Below, in pieces: positions 38,539-45,741 of a stretch of DNA of 64,000 nt. This stretch comes from DATBLE01 sp963841405. GTDB lineage: Bacteria; Actinomycetota; Thermoleophilia; Gaiellales; Gaiellaceae. The notes under the pieces were generated by a model. It was not told the origin of the DNA. It saw nothing but the letters and a program-made list of their open reading frames with translations, and did no database searches. Each line of letters begins with the position of its first letter. The stretch's first letter is position 1. The stretch is taken from positions 248,001 to 312,000 of the forward strand of contig CAWJCM010000003.1 of assembly GCA_963841405.1 (NCBI GenBank). Direction: 5' to 3'. The position numbers were made by a program, and so were the translations under genes.

Positions 38539-38918
38539 CACCCGGCCGCCTCGAGCCGCGCGGCGCCGACCACGGCCTCGACGATCTCGTCCAGCGGACG
38601 GTCCTTGCCGATGCAGACGACCGCGCCCGCCTCGAGCAGCGCCTCGACCTCGCGCTCGCCCGCGGCCGCCGTGAGCGCGACGACGGCAACGTCAGGGGAG
38701 TGCTCCCGGACGAGCCGCGTCACCTGGACGCCGTCCAACCCCGGCAGGCGGTAGTCGACGAGGACGACGTCCGGCTCGATCTCGCCGCAGCGGTCGACCA
38801 CGTCGTTGCCGTCGGAATCCGAACCGGCGATCTCGATGTCGCCGCCGAGCGTCAGCAGCACCTCGAGCGCGGTACGGAAGACGTCGTTGTCCTCGATCAG
38901 CAGGACCCGGACAGTCAT
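38538..38918 (-). CDS. Stand-alone receiver-domain response regulator
   Basis: A 126-residue single receiver domain: RVLLIEDNDVFRTALEVLLT with the acidic pair, phospho-aspartate in DVVLVDYRLPGLDGVQVTRL, Thr in VAVVALTAAA and the lysine in VVCIGKDRPLDEIVE. No output domain follows. It lies between fakA and degV on the same strand and may act by protein contact on one of them or on another target. The ATG at 38918 is preceded by TAGCAT at 6 bases. Confidence 0.9.
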   Translation of the reverse strand: MTVRVLLIEDNDVFRTALEVLLTLGGDIEIAGSDSDGNDVVDRCGEIEPDVVLVDYRLPGLDGVQVTRLVREHSPDVAVVALTAAAGEREVEALLEAGAVVCIGKDRPLDEIVEAVVGAARLEAAG

Positions 38919-38924
38919 GCCTCG

Positions 38925-38930
38925 ATGCTA
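38925..38930 (-). promoter_or_regulatory. Leaderless-type promoter of the receiver gene
   Basis: TAGCAT with a 6-base gap to the ATG at 38918; its TAG (38930-38928) is the fakA stop codon. Confidence 0.55.
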
Positions 38931-40517
38931 TTCGGCCGACAGGAGGAGGTGGTAGTGCGGCTGGCCTCCCTCATGGACGTCGACCTCGACGTCCGGGTGC
39001 GACTCGGCGACCCGGTCGAGCAGGCCGTTCAGCGGCGGTGCGCCTTCGCCGGTCAGGAGCGTCAGCACGTCGCGCGGCTCCGCCAGCAGGCGCGAGACGA
39101 CGGCGGCAGCCACATCGTCGAAGGCCGGCCCGCCGGCCACCGGCTCCCCCTCGAGCAGCCCGAGGAACACTCCTTCCTGGACCGCGAGCCCGTCGACCTG
39201 CACCGCGCGCGAGGCGGTGGTCACCGCGCCGGTGGCGACGGCGGCGACCACGTCCGCCATCTCGCCCGCGTTGTCCGCCGCTGTGCGCGTGCCGTCGTAG
39301 GCGACCATCGCCGCGATCCCAGCAGGGATCGAGCGTGTGCCCACGACCAGCACCGCCTTCGCGGCGTGCGCCGCCGCCTGCTCGGCCGAGAGGATCACGT
39401 TCGCGTTGTTCGGCAGCACGACCACCTCGGGTGCGGAGGTCGCGTCCACGGCGGCGAGGATGTCGGCGGTCGACGGGTTCATCGACTGGCCGCCTTCGAC
39501 GATGCTCGTGACGCCGAGGCTGCGAAAGAGGCGTGCGTTGCCCTCGCCGGCGACGACGGCGACGACCTCCGTCTCGCGTGGATCCGGTACGAGCTCGAGC
39601 AGGCGGCTCTCCCGCTCCTCGGTCTGACGGTGCATGTTCGCGATCTCGATCCCGTCGAGCACGCCGCAGCCGGCACCCAGGGTGAGCGCTGCGCCCGGGT
39701 CGTCAGTGTGCACGTGCACCTTCAGCGCGGACTCGTCGCCGACGACCATCAGCGAGTCGCCGAACGGCTCGAGCGCGCGCTCCAGCCCTTCGCGGTCGAG
39801 CCCGTCGCCCTCGACGACGAACACGGTGCAGTAGCGGTACTGCGAGAGCTCCTGGTGGATCGCGTCGAGCCCGACCTCCTCGAGACCGGCGGGCGGCTCG
39901 GGGACCGCCTCGCCGGTCACGGCCGCCGTCAACCCGCGGACGAGCTCGAGCAGGCCTGCACCGCCGGCGTCGACGACGCCCGCCTGGCGAAGGATCTCGA
40001 GGTGCTCCGGCGTGCGCGCGAGCGCGTCCTCGCCGCGACGCACGAGCGCGCGCAGCAGATCGGCGACGGGCAGGTCGGGCCGAGCCTGCGCCTCGGCCTC
40101 CTCGGCCAGCTCGCGGATCACGGTCAGCATCGTCCCCTCGACCGGTTTGCGCACCGCCCGGTAGGCGGCGTCGCTGGCGGAGCGGAAGGCCCGCGCGAGC
40201 GCGGACGAGTCGATCACGGAAGCATCACCGACGACCTCGGCGAACCCGCGAACGATCTGGGAGAGGATCACTCCGGAGTTGCCGCGGGCGCCCATCAGGG
40301 CAGCCCGCGCAATCTCGTGGGCGAGCCGCTCGCGATCGGCGTCGTCGAGTTGCTCGAGCGCCTCCTGCACCGCCCGGACCGTGAGCGTCAGGTTCGTGCC
40401 GGTGTCCCCGTCGGGAACGGGATAGACGTTCAGGTCGTCGATGCGGCCGCGGCTCGCCTCCAACGCGGCGGCCGTGGGACCGGCAAGCCGGCGGACCGCC
40501 TCGAGATCCCCGCTCAC
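38928..40517 (-). CDS. fakA: Fatty acid kinase FakA (DAK2/DegV-like two-domain protein)
   Basis: A 529-residue kinase of the YloV/FakA group. The N-terminal DhaL-like nucleotide domain has LNVYPVPDGDTGTNLTLTVR (metal-binding D-x-D) and ALMGARGNSGVILSQIVRGF, and GVVDAGGAGLLELVRGLTAA. A middle domain (YRYCTVFVVEGDGLDREGLE) and a C-terminal DegV-like domain (VAVVAGEGNARLFRSLGVTS, VVVLPNNANVILSAEQAA, VLVVGTRSIPAGIAAMVAYD) complete it. FakA phosphorylates a fatty acid held by FakB. GTG at 40517 lies in a GTGA overlap with the Asp23 gene, the usual rpmB-Asp23-fakA order. Confidence 0.9.
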   Translation of the reverse strand: MSGDLEAVRRLAGPTAAALEASRGRIDDLNVYPVPDGDTGTNLTLTVRAVQEALEQLDDADRERLAHEIARAALMGARGNSGVILSQIVRGFAEVVGDASVIDSSALARAFRSASDAAYRAVRKPVEGTMLTVIRELAEEAEAQARPDLPVADLLRALVRRGEDALARTPEHLEILRQAGVVDAGGAGLLELVRGLTAAVTGEAVPEPPAGLEEVGLDAIHQELSQYRYCTVFVVEGDGLDREGLERALEPFGDSLMVVGDESALKVHVHTDDPGAALTLGAGCGVLDGIEIANMHRQTEERESRLLELVPDPRETEVVAVVAGEGNARLFRSLGVTSIVEGGQSMNPSTADILAAVDATSAPEVVVLPNNANVILSAEQAAAHAAKAVLVVGTRSIPAGIAAMVAYDGTRTAADNAGEMADVVAAVATGAVTTASRAVQVDGLAVQEGVFLGLLEGEPVAGGPAFDDVAAAVVSRLLAEPRDVLTLLTGEGAPPLNGLLDRVAESHPDVEVDVHEGGQPHYHLLLSAE

Positions 40518-40864
40518 GCCGATGCTTTCACGGCGTCGATGTGCACCTCGACCGCGGAGATCTCCAGTCCGGTCATCCGCCCGACCTCGTAGGCGACGCG
40601 GTTGCGCACGGTCGACGCGACCTCGGCGAGATTGAGGCCGTGCTCGACGACCACGTGCAGCGCGATCGACAGACCGTGCTCGTCGCCGGCGACCTCGATG
40701 CCGCGCGTCGTCCGGTCGCGGGTCAGCAGCCGGCCGAGCCGGCCGGTCGTGGTGGTGCCGACGACCCCGTAGCATTCGGCCGCCGTCAGCCCGACGATCT
40801 GAGCAACCGCGTCGCCGGTGATCGCGACCCGTCCGAGGTCGGACGTGGCGAGGACGAAATCCAC
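40514..40864 (-). CDS. Asp23/Gls24 family envelope stress protein
   Basis: A 116-residue Asp23 (DUF322) protein: DLGRVAITGDAVAQIVGLTA, AECYGVVGTTTT, RGIEVAGDEHGLSIALHVVV, VASTVRNRVAYEVGRMTGLE with V-E-V-H-I-D near the end. These small alpha/beta proteins respond to alkaline or envelope stress in firmicutes, and the gene is conserved between rpmB and fakA without a settled function. GTG at 40864 follows TAAGCT by 6 bases. Confidence 0.92.
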   Translation of the reverse strand: MDFVLATSDLGRVAITGDAVAQIVGLTAAECYGVVGTTTTGRLGRLLTRDRTTRGIEVAGDEHGLSIALHVVVEHGLNLAEVASTVRNRVAYEVGRMTGLEISAVEVHIDAVKASA

Positions 40865-40870
40865 TGCGCG

Positions 40871-40876
40871 AGCTTA
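40871..40876 (-). promoter_or_regulatory. Leaderless-type promoter of the Asp23-fakA unit
   Basis: TAAGCT with a 6-base gap to the GTG at 40864. Confidence 0.6.
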
Positions 40877-40901
40877 GACCCGCTCGGCGCCCCCGAGGTT
40901 G

Positions 40902-41090
40902 CTACGCCTTGGTGACCTTGCCGCTCTTCAAGCAGCGCGTGCACACGTACGCGCGCGTCGGTGTGCCGTCCACGACGATGCGGACGCGCTGGAGATTCGG
41001 GTCGAAGCGGCGCTTGGTCGCCACCATCGAGTGGCTGCGGTGGTGGCCGAACGAGGGTTTCTTCCCGCAGAGGGAGCAGATCTTCGACAT
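40902..41090 (-). CDS. rpmB: 50S ribosomal protein L28
   Basis: A 62-residue L28 starting MSKICSLCGKKPSFGHHRSH with S-M-V-A-T-K-R-R, RVRIVVDGTPTRAYVCTRCL. The cysteine pairs CSLC and CTRC make it the zinc-binding form, like the L32 elsewhere in this window, so both belong to the C+ set. ATG at 41090 has a TACACT hexamer 9 bases upstream. Confidence 0.95.
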   Translation of the reverse strand: MSKICSLCGKKPSFGHHRSHSMVATKRRFDPNLQRVRIVVDGTPTRAYVCTRCLKSGKVTKA

Positions 41091-41099
41091 GCGGCCGGG

Positions 41100-41105
41100 A
41101 GTGTA
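41100..41105 (-). promoter_or_regulatory. Promoter -10 of rpmB
   Basis: TACACT on the minus strand, 9 bases before the ATG at 41090; a leader of about two bases is expected. Confidence 0.5.
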
Positions 41106-41117
41106 GCTGGCGGCGGT

Positions 41118-41981
41118 CTAGCCCCGTGCCACTGCGGTGCGCAGCTGTGCGAACGCGTCGGCCATCTCGAGCGCAGTCCGCGCCGCCCAACCGCCGCGCT
41201 CGACCCGCTCCTGCGCCTGGTCGGCGGTGTCGCACGTGAGCAGGCCGAACGAGACGGGCACTCCGGTCTCGATCCCGGCCAGCTGGAGCCCGCTCGCCGC
41301 CTCGCTCGCGACGAAGTCGAAGTGCGGCGTCTCGCCGCGGATCACACAGCCGAGCGCGATCACACAGGAGTAGCGGCGCGTCTTCGCGAGCGCCATCGCC
41401 GCGATCGGCAGCTCGAACGCGCCGGGAACCGGCATGACCAGCACGGCGTCGCGCGAGACCCCGGCCTCGTCGAGCGCGGTCATCGCCGAGTCGAGCAGCC
41501 TGCCGGTGATCTCGCCGTTGAACTTGCTGACGACGATCGCCACGGTTCGACGGTTGCCGTTCGGCGAGCCCTCGAGCACCGAGGTGCCGTCGGGGATGCG
41601 CAGATCGCCTTCGGTGTGCTGCTCGTCATCCGTCGCGGCCGGCTGGCCCGCCCGCAGCGGCGCGGCCGCCGGCTCGGTCAGTTCCTCCGCGGGAGCGCCC
41701 GGCTCCTCGGCGGTTTCTGCGGGGGACGCCTGCTCGTGGGTGCCCGCTTCCTCGTCGGCCTCGTCGTCCTCGTCGTAGAGCACCTCGACCCCGATGCCAG
41801 CTTCGGGCGAAGGCACGAAGGTCGGCTCGGGTTCGGGCTCCGGTTCGGCCGCGAACGGCTGCTCATCCGACGTGGGCTCCGGCTCTCGCTCCGCCCTCTC
41901 CTCGTGCGCACGCGGAGGCCGCAGCCGCGAGGAGTAGTCGCGCAGTGGCCAGTCCTGGGATTCGTCGAGGTTGTCGCTCAT
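41118..41981 (-). CDS. ribH: Lumazine synthase with long acidic N-terminal extension
   Basis: RibH condenses the ribityl pyrimidine with dihydroxybutanone phosphate. The C-terminal 150 residues are a normal lumazine synthase: VAIVVSKFNGEITGRLLDSA, VMPVPGAFELPIAAMALA, CVIALGCVIRGETPHFDFVA with the catalytic His (in PHFDF) and VSFGLLTCDTADQAQERV. Upstream lie about 135 residues of mainly Glu, Pro, Ala and Asp (EPEPTSDEQPFAAEPEPEPE, DEDDEADEEAGTHEQASPAE), making 287 residues against about 155. The ATG overlaps the ribBA stop and the extension is in frame with no internal start before the core, so it is probably translated. Confidence 0.9.
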   Translation of the reverse strand: MSDNLDESQDWPLRDYSSRLRPPRAHEERAEREPEPTSDEQPFAAEPEPEPEPTFVPSPEAGIGVEVLYDEDDEADEEAGTHEQASPAETAEEPGAPAEELTEPAAAPLRAGQPAATDDEQHTEGDLRIPDGTSVLEGSPNGNRRTVAIVVSKFNGEITGRLLDSAMTALDEAGVSRDAVLVMPVPGAFELPIAAMALAKTRRYSCVIALGCVIRGETPHFDFVASEAASGLQLAGIETGVPVSFGLLTCDTADQAQERVERGGWAARTALEMADAFAQLRTAVARG

Positions 41982-43231
41982 GCTTCCGCGTCGGATTCGA
42001 ACTTGAGGTCCTGGTGATGCAGCCGGTGTCCGAGCTTCTCACGTTTCGCGCGCAGGTAGCGCAGGTTCTCGCCGTTGGGCGCCACCTCGATCGGCACCTG
42101 CTCCGTGACCCGCAGCCCGTATGCCTCCAGGCCCGAGACCTTCTTCGGGTTGTTGGTCAAGAGCCTGATCGTGCTCAGGCCGAGGTCGGCCAGGATCTGG
42201 TTGCCGATCCCCCACTCCCGCTCGTCGGCGGCGAAGCCGAGCGCGAGATTGGCGTCGACCGTGTCCATCCCCTGCTCCTGGAGCTCGTACGCCTTGAGCT
42301 TGTTCAGGAGGCCGATGCCGCGCCCTTCCTGGGCCATGTACAGCAGGACGCCGCAGCGCTCGGCGGCGATGCGCCGCAGGGCGGTGTCGAGCTGGTCGCC
42401 GCAGTCGCAGCGCTGCGAGTGAAAGACGTCTCCGGTCAGGCACTCCGAGTGGACGCGGACGAGGACGTCGTCGGCGCCCTCGACGTCGCCGTGCACGAGC
42501 GCGACATGGTGCTTGCCGGTCAGCTTCTCGCGGAACGCGATCGCCTGGAACTCTCCGTACTCCGTCGGCAGCCGCACGGCGATCTCGCGCGACACCAGCT
42601 TCTCGTGCCGCCGCCGGTACTCGACCAGGTCGGCGACGCTGACGAGCTTCAGCCCGTGGCGCCCGCAGTAGGTGACCAGGTCGGGGACGCGGGCCATTGT
42701 CCCGTCCTCGTTCATGATCTCGCAGACGACCCCGGCCGGGTACAGGCCGGCCAGGTGCGCGAGGTCGACCGAGGCCTCGGTCTGGCCGGCACGGCGCAGG
42801 ACGCCGCCGTCGCGGGCGCGCAGCGGGAAGACGTGGCCGGGCTGGACGAGGTCACGGGGCGTCGACTTCGGGTCGATCGCCACCTGGATCGTGCGCGAGC
42901 GGTCGGCGGCGGAGATGCCGGTGGTGACGCCCTCGCGCGCCTCGACGGACACGGTGAAGGCGGTGCCGAGCGGCGCCTCGTTGTGGTCGGTCATCTGCCG
43001 CAGGCCGAGCTCGTCGCAGCGCTCCTCGGTCAGGCAGAGGCAGATCAGGCCGCGCGCGTGCGTGGCCATGAAGTTGATCGCCTCCGGCGTGGCGAACTGG
43101 GCGGCGATCACCAGATCGCCCTCGTTCTCGCGATTCGGGTCGTCGACGACGACCACGAACTTCCCGTTGCGGACGTCCTCGATCGCATCCTCGATCGAGG
43201 CGAACGTGCGCCGCTCAGCTGCCGTCGCCAT
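41978..43231 (-). CDS. ribBA: Bifunctional DHBP synthase / GTP cyclohydrolase II
   Basis: Makes both riboflavin precursors. Residues 1 to about 205 are 3,4-dihydroxy-2-butanone-4-phosphate synthase (KFVVVVDDPNRENEGDLVIA, THARGLICLCLTEERCDELG, VFPLRARDGGVLRRAGQTEA). The rest is GTP cyclohydrolase II (HVALVHGDVEGADDVLVRVH, SECLTGDVFHSQRCDCGDQL with three zinc cysteines, YMAQEGRGIGLLNKLKAYEL, IRLLTNNPKKVSGLEAYGL). 417 residues, full length. ATG overlaps the 3' end of ribE by 17 bases. Confidence 0.96.
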   Translation of the reverse strand: MATAAERRTFASIEDAIEDVRNGKFVVVVDDPNRENEGDLVIAAQFATPEAINFMATHARGLICLCLTEERCDELGLRQMTDHNEAPLGTAFTVSVEAREGVTTGISAADRSRTIQVAIDPKSTPRDLVQPGHVFPLRARDGGVLRRAGQTEASVDLAHLAGLYPAGVVCEIMNEDGTMARVPDLVTYCGRHGLKLVSVADLVEYRRRHEKLVSREIAVRLPTEYGEFQAIAFREKLTGKHHVALVHGDVEGADDVLVRVHSECLTGDVFHSQRCDCGDQLDTALRRIAAERCGVLLYMAQEGRGIGLLNKLKAYELQEQGMDTVDANLALGFAADEREWGIGNQILADLGLSTIRLLTNNPKKVSGLEAYGLRVTEQVPIEVAPNGENLRYLRAKREKLGHRLHHQDLKFESDAEA

Positions 43232-43805
43232 CGTCAGATCGTAGCCCCACGAGCCTCTCCACGTACTTGGCGAGCACGTCGGTCTCGAGGTTCACCTCGT
43301 CCCCTGAGGCTGCCTCGCCGAACGTCGTCGCCTCGAGCGTGTGGGGCACGAGCGCGACCGCGAACCCTCGGTCGTCGAGGCCCGCGACGGTCAGCGACAC
43401 GCCGCCGACGGCGATCGAGCCCTTCTCCACGCAGTAACGGAGGAGCGCGGCGGAGGCGTCGACCCAGACGCGCTTGCCCTCGCCCTCGTCCTCGACCGAA
43501 CGGATGCGGCCGACCCCGTCGACGTGGCCCTGGACGTAGTGGCCGCCGAGCGCCTCGCCTGCGCGCAGCGCCGGCTCGAGGTTGACGGGTGCGCCGGGGC
43601 CGAGGCGGCCGAGCGTCGTCCGCGCGAGCGTCTCGGGGACGGCGTCGAACGCCAGCGTCCTTCGGTCTCCGTCGACGACGGTGAGGCAGACGCCGTCGAT
43701 TGCGACGGAATCGCCGACCGCCGCTGCGATCGAGGACTCGACGCGGAGCCGTCCGTCCTCGAACGAGACGACCTTGCCGACCTCTCGGACGAGCCCGGTG
43801 AACAT
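43215..43805 (-). CDS. ribE: Riboflavin synthase alpha chain
   Basis: Catalyses the final dismutation of two lumazines to riboflavin. The 196-residue protein shows the internal duplication: MFTGLVREVGKVVSFEDGRL with DSVAIDGVCLTVV in the first barrel, and GGHYVQGHVDGVGRIRSVED with GSIAVGGVSLTVAGLDDRGF and LVPHTLEATTFGEAASGDEV in the second. MFTG start is invariant in the family, and TAGCGT lies 6 bases upstream of it, so part of the rib genes can be transcribed from here. Confidence 0.95.
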   Translation of the reverse strand: MFTGLVREVGKVVSFEDGRLRVESSIAAAVGDSVAIDGVCLTVVDGDRRTLAFDAVPETLARTTLGRLGPGAPVNLEPALRAGEALGGHYVQGHVDGVGRIRSVEDEGEGKRVWVDASAALLRYCVEKGSIAVGGVSLTVAGLDDRGFAVALVPHTLEATTFGEAASGDEVNLETDVLAKYVERLVGLRSDDGDGS

Positions 43806-43811
43806 GCTCCA

Positions 43812-43817
43812 ACGCTA
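43812..43817 (-). promoter_or_regulatory. Leaderless-type promoter of ribE
   Basis: TAGCGT with a 6-base gap to the ATG at 43805. The TAG (43817-43815) is also the stop codon of the small gene upstream. No FMN riboswitch fits in this short space. Confidence 0.6.
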
Positions 43818-44045
43818 GCCGAGCGCCAACGCCTCGAGCGTCTCCCGCACGACCATCTCCAGGTCGCCGCGGCCGTGCGGGCCGACGCGCTCGAGCTCGG
43901 CGACGAGCTCGTCGAGCGCCTCGGACTGCTCGGCGGACAGGCCGTCCTGCCCGGCCGCCTCGATCTGGGCGCGCAGCTCGTCGTTGCCGATGTGGCGGGC
44001 GAGCCAGTGCGACAGGAGGCTGACCAGCCGGTCCTCAGGGCTCAT
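43815..44045 (-). CDS. Small acidic helical protein in the riboflavin operon, unknown
   Basis: A 76-residue protein (MSPEDRLVSLLSHWLARHIG, NDELRAQIEAAGQDGLSAEQ, EALDELVAELERVGPHGRGD, LEMVVRETLEALALG) predicted to be all helical and acidic. No family recognised. Its ATG overlaps the end of ribD by 11 bases, and its stop lies in the ribE promoter, so it is a real operon member between ribD and ribE. Confidence 0.6.
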   Translation of the reverse strand: MSPEDRLVSLLSHWLARHIGNDELRAQIEAAGQDGLSAEQSEALDELVAELERVGPHGRGDLEMVVRETLEALALG

Positions 44046-44976
44046 GGACGTAGGCATCGAGGAGGACATCGGCACCGACCGGCTCGGCCCGGAGCTGATG
44101 CAGCCCGACCGGTGCGGTGAGCGCTTCGAGCATGAGCTCCCCTCCGCCGGCGATCGTCGGAGCGACGAAGACGAGCAGCCGGTCGACCAGCTCGCGCTCG
44201 AGGAAGGCGGAGGCCAGGGTCGGGCCGCCTTCGAGGAGCAGCGACTGGACGCCCTGCTCGGCGAGGCCGCGGAGCTCGTCCTCGAGCGTCCCCGAGAGCA
44301 GCTCAAGCCGGGAGCCTTCGGGCAGCGGGCCGCGGCCGAAGGCGATCCGGCGCGGCTGGCGCGCGGTGTCGACGCCCCGCGCGTCGAGCCGTGGGTCGTC
44401 CGCCCGCACGGTGCCCATGCCCACCGCCACGGCGTCGGCCGCTGCTCGGAGCTCGTGCACGCGTCGCCTGCTCTCCTCGCCGGTCACCCAGCGCGAGCCT
44501 GGAACGGTCACGCGGCCGTCGAGGGTGACGGCCAGCTTGAGCATTACGAACGGCCGTCCGGCGGCGACCCACGTCCGCCAGGCGGCGTTCTGGGCCCGCG
44601 CGTCGAACGAGTCGGCGTGCTCGACCTCGACGCCGGCCGCGGCGAGCACGTCGAGGCCGCCGCGGGCCTCGGGGTTGGGGTCGAGCGAACCGGCGACCAC
44701 CTTCGCCAAGCCCGCCCGGAGCACGGCTTCGGTGCAGGGCGGCGTGGTGCCGTGGTGCCCGCAGGGCTCCATCGTCACGTAGAGCGTCGCCCCTCTCGCC
44801 CGTTCGCCGGCGGCCTCCAGCGCGACCACCTCGGCGTGCGGGCCGCCCTTGCGCTCGTGCCAGCCCTCGCCGACCACCTCGCCGCCGGCGACGACGACTG
44901 CTCCGACAACGGGATTCGGCCGAGTGGTGGCGCGCCCGCGCTCGGCGAGCTCGATCGCACGCTCCAGGTGCGTCAT
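44035..44976 (-). CDS. ribD: Riboflavin biosynthesis deaminase/reductase RibD
   Basis: Deaminates and then reduces the pyrimidine intermediate. The 313-residue protein has the cytidine-deaminase fold with GGPHAEVVALEAAG and LYVTMEPCGHHGTTPPCTEA (zinc His and two Cys), then the DHFR-like reductase domain (FVMLKLAVTLDGRVTVPGSR, WVTGEESRRRVHELRAAADA, GMGTVRADDPRLDARGV, LLLEGGPTLASAFLERELVD). The ATG is in an ATGA overlap with rpe. Slightly shorter than E. coli RibD. Confidence 0.94.
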   Translation of the reverse strand: MTHLERAIELAERGRATTRPNPVVGAVVVAGGEVVGEGWHERKGGPHAEVVALEAAGERARGATLYVTMEPCGHHGTTPPCTEAVLRAGLAKVVAGSLDPNPEARGGLDVLAAAGVEVEHADSFDARAQNAAWRTWVAAGRPFVMLKLAVTLDGRVTVPGSRWVTGEESRRRVHELRAAADAVAVGMGTVRADDPRLDARGVDTARQPRRIAFGRGPLPEGSRLELLSGTLEDELRGLAEQGVQSLLLEGGPTLASAFLERELVDRLLVFVAPTIAGGGELMLEALTAPVGLHQLRAEPVGADVLLDAYVHEP

Positions 44977-45650
44977 GCGAGCGCCTGGACGAGCCGGCGG
45001 TACGCGCGGGGCAGATCCTCCCGTCGGAAGATCGCCGAGCCGCAGACGATCAGGTCGGCGCCTGCGTCGTAGACGCTGCGGACGTTCTCGTGCGAGATCC
45101 CGCCGTCCACCTGGACGTGCACGTGCGCGGGGACGAGCGAGCGCAGCTGCTCGATCCTGTCGATCGCCTCCGGCATGAACTCCTGGCCCGAGTAGCCGGG
45201 ATGGATGCTCATGCAGAGAACGAGGTCGAAGGCGTCCGCGTGCGGAGCGACCTCCTCCACCGCCGTCTCCGGATTGACGGCGAGGCCGACCTGAAAACCG
45301 TGCTGGCGCGCCTCGGCGGCGACCGCGGCCGGGTCGGCGGCGACCTCGACGTGGAAGGTGACGCTGTCGGCACCGGCCGCCCGGAACCCGGCGAAGTGAT
45401 GCGCCGGGTCGTCCACCATCAGGTGGCAGTCGACGACACCGCCCGCCTCGTGGACGAGTGGAGCGATCGACTGGAGCACGATCGGCCCCATCGTGACCGG
45501 CTCGACGAAGTGTGCGTCGCCGACGTCGAAGTGGAGGATCCGGGCGCCCGCGCGCAGGAGCACGTCGACCTGATGGCCGAGCTGGGAGAAGTCGGCCGCG
45601 TACAACGACGGCTCGATCTCGACGGTGCGGATCCAGTCGTCCCAGCCCAC
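44973..45650 (-). CDS. rpe: Ribulose-phosphate 3-epimerase
   Basis: Interconverts ribulose-5-phosphate and xylulose-5-phosphate; ribulose-5-phosphate is also the substrate of the RibB half of RibBA, which explains its place as the first rib operon gene. The 225-residue TIM barrel has IEPSLYAADFSQLGHQVDVL, ILHFDVGDAHFVEPVTMGP, VDCHLMVDDPAHHFAGF, CMSIHPGYSGQEFMPEAI, VQVDGGISHENVRSVYDAGA and LIVCGSAIF. GTG at 45650 with TAAGAT 6 bases upstream. Confidence 0.94.
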   Translation of the reverse strand: MGWDDWIRTVEIEPSLYAADFSQLGHQVDVLLRAGARILHFDVGDAHFVEPVTMGPIVLQSIAPLVHEAGGVVDCHLMVDDPAHHFAGFRAAGADSVTFHVEVAADPAAVAAEARQHGFQVGLAVNPETAVEEVAPHADAFDLVLCMSIHPGYSGQEFMPEAIDRIEQLRSLVPAHVHVQVDGGISHENVRSVYDAGADLIVCGSAIFRREDLPRAYRRLVQALA

Positions 45651-45656
45651 GGGCCG

Positions 45657-45662
45657 ATCTTA
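45657..45662 (-). promoter_or_regulatory. Leaderless-type promoter of the rpe-rib operon
   Basis: TAAGAT with a 6-base gap to the GTG at 45650. It would drive the whole riboflavin operon without a leader, excluding an FMN riboswitch upstream. Confidence 0.6.
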
Positions 45663-45689
45663 CGGTTGCGGCGCTCGTGGCGTTTGTCA

Positions 45690-45708
45690 CCCAGTCTCTG
45701 AGACTGGG
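45690..45708. repeat. Palindrome CCCAGTCTC between rsmB and rpe
   Basis: CCCAGTCTC (45690-45698) and GAGACTGGG (45700-45708) form a perfect palindrome around one T; as a hairpin it has a seven-base stem and a five-base loop. It lies 33 bases after the rsmB stop on the minus strand with no U-run: a terminator or a member of the palindrome families in this window. Confidence 0.5.
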
Positions 45709-45741
45709 GTCGAAACGTTTGCGTGGCGATTCGTCCACAGG

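Noticed and set aside
38700..40592. A 630-codon plus-strand frame across fakA
   Set aside because: Composition is that of a shadow frame (Asp/Arg/Gly/Leu-rich), while the minus strand encodes a complete FakA.
43806..43860. FMN riboswitch for the rib genes
   Set aside because: The operon promoter at 45657 and the internal one at 43812 leave no leader, and no RFN-element sequence is visible.
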